Assembly (NCBI GenBank): GCA_002842215.1 | Contig: PHCC01000003.1 | Coordinates: 230,167-294,166, forward strand | Origin: Betaproteobacteria bacterium HGW-Betaproteobacteria-9 | GTDB lineage: Bacteria; Pseudomonadota; Gammaproteobacteria; Burkholderiales; Burkholderiaceae_C | DNA length: 64,000 bases | Direction: 5' to 3' | In this document: one piece after another, positions 33,964 through 41,927 of the stretch | Layout of the letters: every line of letters begins with the position of its first letter | Numbering within the stretch: the first letter of the stretch is position 1 | Notes under the pieces: model-generated | Seen by the model: the letters and a program-made list of their open reading frames with translations, nothing else | The model's database searches: none | What the model was told of the DNA's origin: nothing | Made by a program: the position numbers and the translations under genes

Positions 33964-34535
33964 GCGTGCGCCTCCAGGGTTTCGCGCAGGCGGGCGCGGG
34001 CGTAGCGCAGGCGGCTCTTGGCCGTCTCCTGGCTGACACCGGTGGTCTGGGCGATCTCGGCCAGGCTCAGGCCACCTTCGGCCTGCAGCAGGAAGGCTTC
34101 GCGCTGCGTGGCGGGCAGCGCAGTGAGCGCGTCCAGCAGGGCCTGCGCCTGCTCGCGCGAGGTCAGCCGGCGCTCGGGCCCGAAGCCGGATTCGGCCGCC
34201 AGCGTGTCGGCCAGGCTGGCGCCGTCTTCGGTGGTCGCATCGAGGCTGGCGTGGTGCCTGTTCGTGCGCCAGTGGTCCACCAGCCGGTGGTGGGCGAGCG
34301 TGAACAGCCAGGTGCGCCAGCGGGCACGCACTTCGTAGGCCGACGCCTGCCGGGCGAGGCTGAACCACACGTCCTGCACCAGATCGTCGGCCAGGGCCCT
34401 GTCGTTCACGCTGCGCATCACGAAACGCCACACCGGCAGGGCATGGCGGTCGTAGAGGATTTCGAAGGCGCGCGCGTCCCCGGCCGCAAAGGCCAACATG
34501 AGCTGCTCGTCAGAGGGCGCATTCACCGCGGACAT
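33960..34535 (-). CDS. ECF sigma factor
   Basis: A 191-residue alternative sigma factor. Region 2 spans about residues 12-85 (FEILYDRHALPVWRFVMRSV, ADDLVQDVWFSLARQ, WRTWLFTLAHHRLVDHWR) and region 4 about 130-185 (LPATQREAFLLQAEGGLSLA, SQETAKSRLRYARARLRE). It lies in the middle of a minus-strand operon: exported protein, sigma factor, membrane ankyrin protein. The start at 34535 gives MSAVNAPSDEQL and leaves 55 bp after the upstream stop; an ATG at 34628 would overlap the upstream gene. By analogy with other ECF systems, the coupled membrane protein would hold it inactive until an envelope signal arrives. Confidence 0.93.
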   Translation of the reverse strand: MSAVNAPSDEQLMLAFAAGDARAFEILYDRHALPVWRFVMRSVNDRALADDLVQDVWFSLARQASAYEVRARWRTWLFTLAHHRLVDHWRTNRHHASLDATTEDGASLADTLAAESGFGPERRLTSREQAQALLDALTALPATQREAFLLQAEGGLSLAEIAQTTGVSQETAKSRLRYARARLRETLEAHA

Positions 34536-34590
34536 GCGGTGGATTATGGCGAGCGGGCGGGCCGCGCGCCGCCCGCCATGCGCTTCGGTC

Positions 34591-35496
34591 TCATGAAGGG
34601 TCGGGCACGTAGCCGGGGTGTGGCGCACCGGGGAACGGGTTGGGCCGCGTGGGTACTGTCGTGGTCGGCAGGATGCCCATGGCGATCAGGTTTTCGCGGC
34701 TGTCGTAGCGGATGCGGATCAGTTCGTCGGGCCGTTCGCTGCGGCGCTCGAAGCTGGTGTGGCCCACCCACGAACCTTCGCGCTCGCCGTGGCCCGTGCC
34801 CAGGCGGGGTGCCGGGCTGGCGGGGGCCATGCGGCGCGAAGCCGGCGCGGCTTCACGGGCCATCGCGTTGGCGCTGTCGGCCGACGCCGCGGGTGCCGGG
34901 GCCCCGGCCGCCTCGGAGCGGCCTTTGAAGTCCGCTGCCGATTCGGCGTCGGACTGGCGTTCGCGTGAGGGGTATGACTGGCTGTAGGGCTCGGGTATGG
35001 GTGGCGGTGCGATGACTGGCGGAGGCGGCGTCTTTTCGCGGAACACGGCCACGCCGATCACGCCCACCTGCGCCGGGCGGCCGGTGCGCGCGGCGTAGGA
35101 AGCGGGGGCCGCGGTGAAATGGAAGGCGGCGACCTCGGCGTCGCTCTTGCGCCAGCCGGTGATTTCGTAGCGCTGCCCGGGGCTGAGCACGTAGCCGGTC
35201 TGGCTCCAGGCGGCGGTTTCGCCCGACACGACGTTGACGCCGTCCACCGACACGACGCCGAGCACGCGACCGCGCGTGGCGTTGCGCAGGGCCACGGCGT
35301 AGCGCGCGCCGGGCCGCCCGGCCACCCAGTGTTCGCCGCGGTGCTGGTAGACCGGCAGGGTTTCGCCGCTGTCGCGGTCGATGACCTGGATGTCGCTCAG
35401 CCGCCCCAGTGCGTGGGCGGGCAGGGCGCTGAAGAGGGCGAGGGCCGCGAGCGCGGGCAGGGCCAGGCGGCGCAAGGCTGGGTGATGGGGGGTCAT
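34591..35496 (-). CDS. Exported protein of unknown function, paralogue B
   Basis: A 301-residue exported protein, clearly related to the product of 30502-31308. A Sec signal (LRRLALPALAALALFSALPA, cleavage near AHA-LG) precedes the shared domain (DIQVIDRDSGETLPVYQHRG, VLGVVSVDGVNVVSGETAAW, AAYAARTGRP-type segment, VGVIGVAVFRE), a Pro/Ala/Ser-rich insert longer than in paralogue A, and the shared tail (LGTGHGEREGSWVGHTSFER, RYDSRENLIAMGI). It is the first gene of the sigma-factor operon, so it may be a sensor component or a target of that sigma factor. Its biochemical role is unknown. Confidence 0.85.
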   Translation of the reverse strand: MTPHHPALRRLALPALAALALFSALPAHALGRLSDIQVIDRDSGETLPVYQHRGEHWVAGRPGARYAVALRNATRGRVLGVVSVDGVNVVSGETAAWSQTGYVLSPGQRYEITGWRKSDAEVAAFHFTAAPASYAARTGRPAQVGVIGVAVFREKTPPPPVIAPPPIPEPYSQSYPSRERQSDAESAADFKGRSEAAGAPAPAASADSANAMAREAAPASRRMAPASPAPRLGTGHGEREGSWVGHTSFERRSERPDELIRIRYDSRENLIAMGILPTTTVPTRPNPFPGAPHPGYVPDPS

Positions 35497-35599
35497 GGAG
35501 GCTCCTGAAATAAAGGTGGAGCCCACTGAAACGAAGAACCACGCCCGACGGGGTTGGCGTGCCCCGGGTTTTGTGTAACAGCGTGTGCGCGCGTGCCGC

Positions 35600-36532
35600 T
35601 CAGCAGCGCTCGCAGGCGCTCAGCGCCTGGGCCACACCCAGGCGGGTCTGCTCGGTCAGGTAGTCGAGAAAGACCCGCGTGCGCTGCGGCATGAACTTGC
35701 GGCTGGGCAGGGCGGCGTAGAGCGTGAAGCGCCCGGCGATCCAGGGGCTGAGCACGCGCACCAGGGCGCCACTGGCGAGGTGCGGAGCTGCGATTTCAAC
35801 CGTGGCGCCGGTGATGCCCGCTCCATCGAGCGCCGCGCGCTGCAAGGTGTCGTTGTGATTGGCCCAGAGCACGGGCGCCACATCCAGTTCGACCTGCTCG
35901 TTGTCGTCGTCGGCGCGGAACAGGCGCCAGTAGCGGCTGCGCAGGCCTTCGGGCTTGATGCGCAGGCAGTCGTGCTGCTGCAGGTCGGTCGGTGTCTGGG
36001 GCACGCCGCGTCGCGCCAGGTAGGCCGGTGAAGCCACCAGGATGGCCTCGGTGCTGATGACCTTTCGTGCGATCACATCACCATCAAAACCGTCGCTGGC
36101 GCCGAGCAGGGTGATGTCGAAGTCTTCGATCGGTGGTTCGCGGTGCGACTCGACCTCGATGTCGAGCCGGATGTCGGGGTAGGCCTGCCGGAAGCCCGAG
36201 ATGAGTGGCGCGAGCACGTGGGTGGCGAGCACGGGCGGCGCCAGGATGCGCAGCACGCCCGAGAGTGCCTGGGTGTGCGAGCTGACCACGGCGTGCGCTT
36301 CGTCCAGATCCTGCAGGATGTGGCGCACCCGCTGCAGGTACTGCTCGCCGGCTTCGGTGAGCGACTGGCGCCGGGTGGTGCGGTGCAGCAGGCGCGTGCC
36401 CAGATGGTCTTCGAGGTCGGCAACCAGACGGGTCACCACCGCAGGCGACATGTCCAGCGCCCGGGCCGCGGCCGCGAAGCTGCCTTCGTCGATCACCCGC
36501 AGGAAAACACGCATCGAAGTCAGACGGTCCAT
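35600..36532 (-). CDS. LysR-family regulator
   Basis: A 310-residue LysR-type regulator of the CrgA/DsdC-like subgroup common in Burkholderiales: N-terminal MDRLTSMRVFLRVIDEGSFA with the winged helix AAARALDMSPAVVTRLVADL, then an effector-binding domain (LSGVLRILAPPVLATHVLAP). It is divergent from the DUF4148 gene across 290 bp, so it could regulate that gene or be a lone regulator. No operon partner is next to it on its own strand. Confidence 0.93.
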   Translation of the reverse strand: MDRLTSMRVFLRVIDEGSFAAAARALDMSPAVVTRLVADLEDHLGTRLLHRTTRRQSLTEAGEQYLQRVRHILQDLDEAHAVVSSHTQALSGVLRILAPPVLATHVLAPLISGFRQAYPDIRLDIEVESHREPPIEDFDITLLGASDGFDGDVIARKVISTEAILVASPAYLARRGVPQTPTDLQQHDCLRIKPEGLRSRYWRLFRADDDNEQVELDVAPVLWANHNDTLQRAALDGAGITGATVEIAAPHLASGALVRVLSPWIAGRFTLYAALPSRKFMPQRTRVFLDYLTEQTRLGVAQALSACERC

Positions 36533-36822
36533 GAGGCTGGGCTCCAGAGATTCAATGGCTTCATTATTGCTGAAAACGAAATAGATTGACGTTGATGTGG
36601 ATATTTTTCTTTGGAAACAGAAACTTTAAAGTTCACCCATCGCAGCGAAACAACCCCTTAAACCGCTACGAAGCCCGACCGACCTGACAGGTGTTCCTGA
36701 ACTTTCAACGGCAACGAAACAAACCGAAAAACAGCGAAACCTCGCTGAGAAGACACCCCAAGGCCGGCCCGGCACGATCCATCCGTCATCCACTTTTTCA
36801 CTCCCCCGAAAGGAAATCCACC
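36533..36822. other. Divergent control region, LysR/DUF4148
   Basis: A 290-bp gene-free, comparatively AT-rich stretch between divergent starts. It contains a half-site-like TTGACGTTGATGTGGA (36586-36601) resembling one arm of the operator at 21639, and a good Shine-Dalgarno (GAAAGGAAA) for the DUF4148 gene. No hairpin or small frame stood out. Confidence 0.5.
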
Positions 36823-37455
36823 ATGAAATTCGCAAACCGCTCCACTGTTCTGTCCTCCGTCGCCCTCGCCATCGCTGCCCTGAGCGCCGGCCATGCCCTC
36901 GCCGCCGACCCGGCCGATGCCAAGACCCGTGAACAGGTCCGCGCCGAATACCTGGACGCCCAGCGCAATGGCGACCTGCTGGCCAACGGTGAGACGGGTC
37001 AGACCCTGCGCCAGGTGAACCCGGGCGCCTACCCCGCGGTGGCCGTGCAGGCCAAGACCCGCGCCCAGGTGCAGGCCGAACTGCTGGCGGCCCAGCGCAG
37101 TGGCGACGTCGTGGCCAACAGCGAAACCGGCCAGACGCTGGCTGAAGTGGCGCCCCAGAACTACCCGGACCGGGCCGTGGCCGCTGCCAAGACCCGCGAT
37201 CAGGTCAAGACCGAACTGAGCGAAGCCCAGGCCCGTGGTGAGGTGGTTGCCAATTCGGAAACCGGCCAGACTGCCAAAGACCTGAACCCCGGCCGTTATG
37301 CACACACCGCTGTGGCCCAGGGCAAGACCCGCGAGCAGGTGCGTGCCGAGCTGCGCGAAGCGCAACGCAATGGCGACGTGATGGCCAACTCGGAGAGTGG
37401 CCAGACGTTCAAGGAACTGAACCCCGGCCGTTACCCTGCCACGTCGATGAACTGA
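36823..37455 (+). CDS. Exported DUF4148 protein with four tandem repeats
   Basis: A 210-residue protein with a Sec signal peptide (first 27 residues, ending GHALA). The mature part is four copies of the DUF4148 motif starting at residues 34, 78, 123 and 168 with a period of 44-45. Each copy opens with KTR-x-QV, continues with E-x5-AQ-x-GD/E, and holds the core ANSETGQT and a closing NPGRYP. Most DUF4148 proteins have one or two copies. The function is unknown; members are exported small proteins abundant in Burkholderiales. It has a good Shine-Dalgarno and its own terminator, so it is monocistronic. Confidence 0.93.
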   Translation: MKFANRSTVLSSVALAIAALSAGHALAADPADAKTREQVRAEYLDAQRNGDLLANGETGQTLRQVNPGAYPAVAVQAKTRAQVQAELLAAQRSGDVVANSETGQTLAEVAPQNYPDRAVAAAKTRDQVKTELSEAQARGEVVANSETGQTAKDLNPGRYAHTAVAQGKTREQVRAELREAQRNGDVMANSESGQTFKELNPGRYPATSMN

Positions 37456-37476
37456 TCCCCGTCGGATCCCGCGATG

Positions 37477-37515
37477 GCGGCCTGGTGACCCTCAAGTCGC
37501 CAGGCCGCTTTTTTT
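37477..37515 (+). terminator. Rho-independent terminator
   Basis: Stem GCGGCCTGG (37477-37485) with CCAGGCCGC (37500-37508) and seven T residues, 21 bp after the DUF4148 stop codon. Confidence 0.9.
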
Positions 37516-37592
37516 GTGTGCGATAGCCATCGAAGGGCCGTGGGCCATCTGGTACAAACCGGGGCCAACCTACGGCGCAACCCAGGAGACCC

Positions 37593-37976
37593 ATGAGCAC
37601 GTTCAACAAAGTGGTGTTGTTCACCGACACCGATGGCCGCGCGCGGTTCAGCGAAGAGTCCGTGGCCTTGACTGAAGGCTCACCCGCGGCCCGCCTGTCG
37701 CCGTTGATGCCTTCGGACGGTTTTCAGCTGCGCGAAAGCCCGGTGGGCTTTCGCAGCCAGTTCCATTGCACCGGCGCACCGCAGTGGCTGTTCGTGCTGC
37801 GGGGGCAGATGGAGATAGGTCTGCAGGACGGCAGCTCGCGCACCTTCGGCCCGGGCGATCATTTCTATTCGGCCGACACACTGCCCGCAGGCGCGACCTT
37901 CGACCCCGCGGTGCACGGCCACTGGAGCCGCCAGGTGGGCGATCAGCCGCTGGTGACGCTGTTCGTGCGCGGCTGA
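37593..37976 (+). CDS. Cupin-fold protein
   Basis: A 127-residue single-domain cupin, cytoplasmic. The second cupin motif is recognisable (FVLRGQMEIGLQDGSSRTFG followed by PGDHFYSAD) and two histidines follow in HGHWSRQVG; the first motif is degenerate (SQFHCTGAPQW). The metal ligands and substrate cannot be set. The ATG at 37593 follows CAGGAG. It lies about 100 bp before the MoaD-like gene on the same strand, so co-transcription is possible but there may be a separate promoter. Confidence 0.8.
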   Translation: MSTFNKVVLFTDTDGRARFSEESVALTEGSPAARLSPLMPSDGFQLRESPVGFRSQFHCTGAPQWLFVLRGQMEIGLQDGSSRTFGPGDHFYSADTLPAGATFDPAVHGHWSRQVGDQPLVTLFVRG

Positions 37977-38078
37977 GCGGCCCCTTCACCGGGCCACCCG
38001 GGCGACAACCCTGAACGCGCCGGGGTGGCGCTTGCGCCGGCCGCGGTCCTGCCGGAAACTGGCGGGCCGTTCATCGCC

Positions 38079-38348
38079 ATGGTCACGGTCGAATTTGCCC
38101 CCACCCTGCGCCGCCATGTGGACTGCGCGCCCCAGCTCGTCGCACCCGGCGCACTGCGCGAAGTGCTGGAAGCCGCGCTGCTCGCCGCGCCCGAGCTGGC
38201 GCACTACGTGTTCGACGACCAGCGCGCGGTGCGCAAACACGTGGCGGTGTTCGTCAACCGCCAGATGGTGAGGGACCGCGCCGTGTTGAACCAGCCGCTG
38301 GCCGCGGGCGACCGGGTGCTGGTGGTCCAGGCGCTGAGCGGCGGTTGA
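38079..38348 (+). CDS. MoaD/ThiS-like ubiquitin-fold protein ending in Gly-Gly
   Basis: An 89-residue beta-grasp protein. The strand-helix pattern (MVTVEFAPTLRRHV ... ALREVLEAALLAAPELAHYV ... KHVAVFVNRQMV ... LAAGDRVLVVQALSGG) matches MoaD/ThiS sulfur carriers, and the chain ends exactly in Gly-Gly, the position adenylated and thiocarboxylated in that family. No moaE, thiG or E1-like enzyme gene is in the window. It is followed after 28 bp by a beta-propeller gene with its own Shine-Dalgarno, so the two form an operon. The start at 38079 gives the standard first strand. Its role may be sulfur transfer or protein modification; unknown. Confidence 0.85.
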   Translation: MVTVEFAPTLRRHVDCAPQLVAPGALREVLEAALLAAPELAHYVFDDQRAVRKHVAVFVNRQMVRDRAVLNQPLAAGDRVLVVQALSGG

Positions 38349-38376
38349 ACCCCTCCACCCCTGCCAGGAGATCGAG

Positions 38377-39471
38377 ATGCAGACGCTGTTGCTCGCCACC
38401 CGCAAGGGCCTGTTCGTGTTGCACGGTGCGGGCACGGCCTGGACCATCGCCGCCCACCACTTTCCCGGTGAACCGGTCACCGCCGTGCTCGCCGATGCGC
38501 GCGACGGTGCCTGGACCGCGGCGCTGCGCCTGGGCCATTTCGGCGTCAAGCTGCACCGCAGCGCCGACCGCGGCCAGACCTGGCAGGAGATCGCAGCCCC
38601 CGCCTTTCCGTCGAAACCCACCGAAGGCCCCTGGGCCGATGACGCCACCCCCTGGAGCGTGGACCTGATCTGGACGCTTGCGGCGGGTGGGCCCGATCAG
38701 CCCGGCACGCTCTGGGCCGGCTGCATCCCGGCCGGGCTGTTCCGCTCCCATGACGCCGGTGCCAACTGGTCGCTCAACACCCCGCTGTGGGAGCAGCCGG
38801 GGCGCCGCGACTGGATGGGCGGCGGTTACGACCACGCGGGCATCCACTCCATCGTCGTAGACCCGAGGGATTCGCGCCATGTGACGCTGGCCGTGTCCTG
38901 CGGCGGTGTCTGGCAGACCCGCGATGGCGGCGAAAGCTGGACCCTCACCGCCAGCGGCATGAAGGCCGACTACCTGCCGCCCGAAAACGCCGACGATGGC
39001 AATGCGCAGGACCCGCATTGCATGGTGCAGTGCGCGGCCAACCCCGATGTGTTGTGGCTGCAGCACCACTGCGGCATCTACCGTTCGGACGACGGTGGCC
39101 AGCGGTGGATCGGCATCGCCGCACCGGCGCCCTCGGGCTTCGGGTTTGCCGTGGCCTGCGACCCGCGCAACCCGCAACGCGCCTGGTTTGTGCCGGCGCA
39201 GGCCGACGCCTGCCGCATCCCGGTGGACGGGCGCATGGTGGTGAACCGCACCGACGACGGCGGTGCCAGTTTCCAGACCTTCTCCAGCGGCCTGCCTCAG
39301 AGCCACGCCTACCACCTGGTCTATCGCCACGGGCTGGACGTGAGCGCTGACGGCCAGACCCTGGCCATGGCGTCGACCACGGGCGGCTTGTGGATCAGCG
39401 CCGACGCTGGCGAGCATTGGACGGCTGTGTCGAACGACCTGCCCCCGGTGGCGATGTTGCGGTTCGTCTGA
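38377..39471 (+). CDS. BNR/Asp-box beta-propeller protein
   Basis: A 364-residue protein without signal peptide, built of sialidase-type repeats. Six Asp boxes (S/T-x-D-x-G-x-x-W/F) are visible: SADRGQTW, SHDAGANW, TRDGGESW, SDDGGQRW, TDDGGASF and SADAGEHW, which predicts a six- or seven-bladed propeller. It lacks obvious sialidase catalytic residues in the usual context, so it is more likely a binding scaffold, or an enzyme of unknown type, than an exo-sialidase. It is co-transcribed with the upstream MoaD-like gene (28-bp gap, CAGGAG site), which suggests a joint cytoplasmic function. Confidence 0.85.
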   Translation: MQTLLLATRKGLFVLHGAGTAWTIAAHHFPGEPVTAVLADARDGAWTAALRLGHFGVKLHRSADRGQTWQEIAAPAFPSKPTEGPWADDATPWSVDLIWTLAAGGPDQPGTLWAGCIPAGLFRSHDAGANWSLNTPLWEQPGRRDWMGGGYDHAGIHSIVVDPRDSRHVTLAVSCGGVWQTRDGGESWTLTASGMKADYLPPENADDGNAQDPHCMVQCAANPDVLWLQHHCGIYRSDDGGQRWIGIAAPAPSGFGFAVACDPRNPQRAWFVPAQADACRIPVDGRMVVNRTDDGGASFQTFSSGLPQSHAYHLVYRHGLDVSADGQTLAMASTTGGLWISADAGEHWTAVSNDLPPVAMLRFV

Positions 39472-39671
39472 AGCAACCATTCCCCAAGAATGGCTGTCTG
39501 CCGCCCACCCGTGGGGGCGTCGTCTTAAGTGATTTTTAAGTCTCACTTCTCTACATTTTCGGGTTGACCGCGAGGGGTTGCATGCGTTCACTTCACGCGA
39601 TGGCGTGATGGGCGCGGATCTTGTGATGGCTCGCGGCACGACTTTAACGAACAGGTGTCGAGGAGCACACA

Positions 39672-40520
39672 ATGCCGGCCAAAGGACTGACCCAGCGGTT
39701 TATTTTTGATGACCCGAAATACGCCGCCCTGGCGACAGAGGGTGCGGTCAAATACAAGCAGGGGTCTCCCTTCCCCCATATTGCATTCGACAACTTTTTG
39801 CCCGAAGACGTGGCCGACGCCGTGCTGAAGGAATTTCCCCAGCCGGGCGATATTGACTGGCACAACTACAACCGCCAGACCGAAATCAAGCTGGTCTGTG
39901 CCGATGAGGCGAAGTTCGGACCGGTGACCCGCAACCTGTTCTACCAGCTGCATTCGCTGCCGTTCCTGCGGTTTCTGGAAAAGGTCACGGGCATTCCGAA
40001 CCTGATTCCTGATCCGGCATTGCGTGGCGGCGGTTTGCATCAAATTCGCCGAGGGGGTCTGCTCAAACTCCACGCCGACTTCAATCACCACGACGCCACC
40101 TTTCTGGACCGGCGCGTCAACATTCTGTTGTATCTGAACAAGGACTGGAAAGAGGAATACGGCGGTTATCTGGAGCTGTGGAACAAAGACACGTCGTTCT
40201 GCGGTGACAAGATCCTGCCGGTTTTCAACCGCTTGGCCATCTTTTCCACCACCAGCGAGTCCTTTCACGGGCACCCCGATCCCCTGAATTGCCCGGAGGA
40301 CATGACGCGCAAATCGTTGGCGCTCTATTACTACACCAATGGCCGACCCAAAGGTGAGGCCGATGGCATCCACACGACCATTTTCAAGGCACGTCCCACG
40401 GAGGAGTTCAAAGGGGTTTTCTGGCGCATGGGCCAGGACTTTGCGCCCCCTATTCTGTGGCGCACCGCCAGGCGCATGCGTGAGCGTTTTTTCAGCCGAA
40501 CGATCCAGAAACGCGGCTGA
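39672..40520 (+). CDS. 2-oxoglutarate/Fe(II)-dependent oxygenase
   Basis: Prolyl-hydroxylase-like dioxygenase, 282 residues. The iron ligands can be placed as His134 and Asp136 (LKLHADFNHHD) and His199 (SESFHGHPDPL), with Arg213 (MTRKSLALYYY) expected to bind 2-oxoglutarate. The family is often found in surface polysaccharide or natural product loci and hydroxylates varied substrates; none is indicated here. Codon usage is less GC-rich than in neighbouring genes, with many A/T third positions, which suggests more recent acquisition. The upstream 200 bp are also AT-richer. Single gene. Confidence 0.9.
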   Translation: MPAKGLTQRFIFDDPKYAALATEGAVKYKQGSPFPHIAFDNFLPEDVADAVLKEFPQPGDIDWHNYNRQTEIKLVCADEAKFGPVTRNLFYQLHSLPFLRFLEKVTGIPNLIPDPALRGGGLHQIRRGGLLKLHADFNHHDATFLDRRVNILLYLNKDWKEEYGGYLELWNKDTSFCGDKILPVFNRLAIFSTTSESFHGHPDPLNCPEDMTRKSLALYYYTNGRPKGEADGIHTTIFKARPTEEFKGVFWRMGQDFAPPILWRTARRMRERFFSRTIQKRG

Positions 40521-40556
40521 GCGCGGTCAGCCGCATGCCGCCATGAGCGGCTGCGT

Positions 40557-41927
40557 TCAGTCGGGCCTGGTGGTGTCCGTGGCCAGCGCCAGGCGAATGC
40601 GCACCAGCAACCCCCCGGTCGGCGCTGTGCCCAGTTCCAGCCGGGCCTTGTGCCGTTCAACAATGCTACGCACGATGGACAGACCGAGTCCGCTGCCGGT
40701 GGAGTGTCCCTGATCCAGCCGGACGAAGCGCTCCTGGACCCTTTCACGGTCCGTCGGCGCAATGCCGGGTCCGTTGTCCATCACCTCGACCACCGCCTGG
40801 TTGTCGACCACGCGCAAGGCGAGGTCCACGCGGGCACCTTTCCCCGCATAGCGCAAGGCGTTGTCCACCAGGTTGTCGAGCAGGGCGCGCAGGGCCTGCG
40901 CGTCGCCCCACACACGAGCCGGGTCGGCTGAGACAAGGCCCAGGTCAATGTGCTGCTCGGCAGCACGCGCCGCGAACGACACCACGGCCCCGCGCACCAG
41001 CTCATCCAGTTGCACCAGCGAGCGTTCGGTTTGGCGCGCGTGGGGTTCCAGCCGTGCGAGCAGCAGCAACTGCGACACCAGGTGACTGGTGCGCGCAATG
41101 CCGCGATCCAGTTCATCCAGCGCGATGAGCCGGTCGGTCTCGGGCGCGCGCCGCACCAGCTGGGCCTGCAGCTTGACGGCGGCCAGGGGTGTTTTGAGCT
41201 CGTGCGCGGCATCGGCGAGAAAGCGCCGCTGGTTGACCAGCAGGGTGTCGAGGCGGGTGAGCAGTTGATTGAGGGTCTCGGCCAGGGGAACGATTTCCCT
41301 GGGCAGTTCGCTGGTGGACAATGGCCGCAAGCCGGCCACATCACGTTGGCTCAATTCGCGGCGCATGTTTTCGAGCGGGCGCAGCGAGCGCAGCACCGCC
41401 TGATGGATCAGCAGGCCCAACGCCAGCACCAGAATGCCGAGCGGAATCAGCAGCCACGTGATCAGCTCGTAGAAGTGTTGCCGTCGGATATGGGTGGTCA
41501 CAGCCACTTGGACCATCCGCTTCGCGTGCGGCAAGGTGTACAGACGCCAACTCTGACCGCGCCAGACGACGATGTGGTGCCCCGGCGCCTGCATGGGCGG
41601 CCCCACCTCGGGTAACGACGAATAGAGCAACCCGCCCTGGCGGCTCCATACCTGGCTGACGAACTGGTCGAGGTACTCGTCGTCGGCAAACCACCTCTTT
41701 TCCAGGATGGACGGGTCCTGCTGGGCTTGTGAAGGGGTCTGGTAGCTGCTGGCATCCAGCGAAGGATCGTGTCGCAGCACGGTCTGGGCGATCTGTTCGA
41801 GTCCCTGGTCCCGCACATCGTTGAAACCCACCCAGGCGAGCCGGAAGGTCAGAACACTGACCACCACCGCGGTCAGCAGCAGGGCCGAGATCTGCCAGAA
41901 CAGAAGGCGTGACCGGATGGATCTCAA
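40557..41927 (-). CDS. QseC/TctE-like sensor histidine kinase
   Basis: A 456-residue membrane kinase: short cytoplasmic start, first transmembrane helix (about 10-33), a periplasmic sensor region, second transmembrane helix (about 155-178), HAMP-like segment, phosphoacceptor His242 in DAAHELKTPLAAV, and catalytic motifs DNALRYAGKG (N), MDNGPGIAP (G1) and GSGLGLSIVRS (G2). Its start overlaps the response regulator stop by ATGA. The arrangement is that of QseBC/PmrAB/TctDE systems; the signal is unknown. Confidence 0.95.
   Translation of the reverse strand: MRSIRSRLLFWQISALLLTAVVVSVLTFRLAWVGFNDVRDQGLEQIAQTVLRHDPSLDASSYQTPSQAQQDPSILEKRWFADDEYLDQFVSQVWSRQGGLLYSSLPEVGPPMQAPGHHIVVWRGQSWRLYTLPHAKRMVQVAVTTHIRRQHFYELITWLLIPLGILVLALGLLIHQAVLRSLRPLENMRRELSQRDVAGLRPLSTSELPREIVPLAETLNQLLTRLDTLLVNQRRFLADAAHELKTPLAAVKLQAQLVRRAPETDRLIALDELDRGIARTSHLVSQLLLLARLEPHARQTERSLVQLDELVRGAVVSFAARAAEQHIDLGLVSADPARVWGDAQALRALLDNLVDNALRYAGKGARVDLALRVVDNQAVVEVMDNGPGIAPTDRERVQERFVRLDQGHSTGSGLGLSIVRSIVERHKARLELGTAPTGGLLVRIRLALATDTTRPD

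Noticed and set aside
36586..36601. Possible third copy of the TTGACGTT operator between the LysR and DUF4148 genes
   Set aside because: Only the first arm matches; the second arm (AACGTCAA) is absent, so I do not count it as a site.
38377..39471. Annotation as an exo-alpha-sialidase
   Set aside because: Asp boxes alone do not show sialidase activity; there is no signal peptide and no recognisable catalytic triad.
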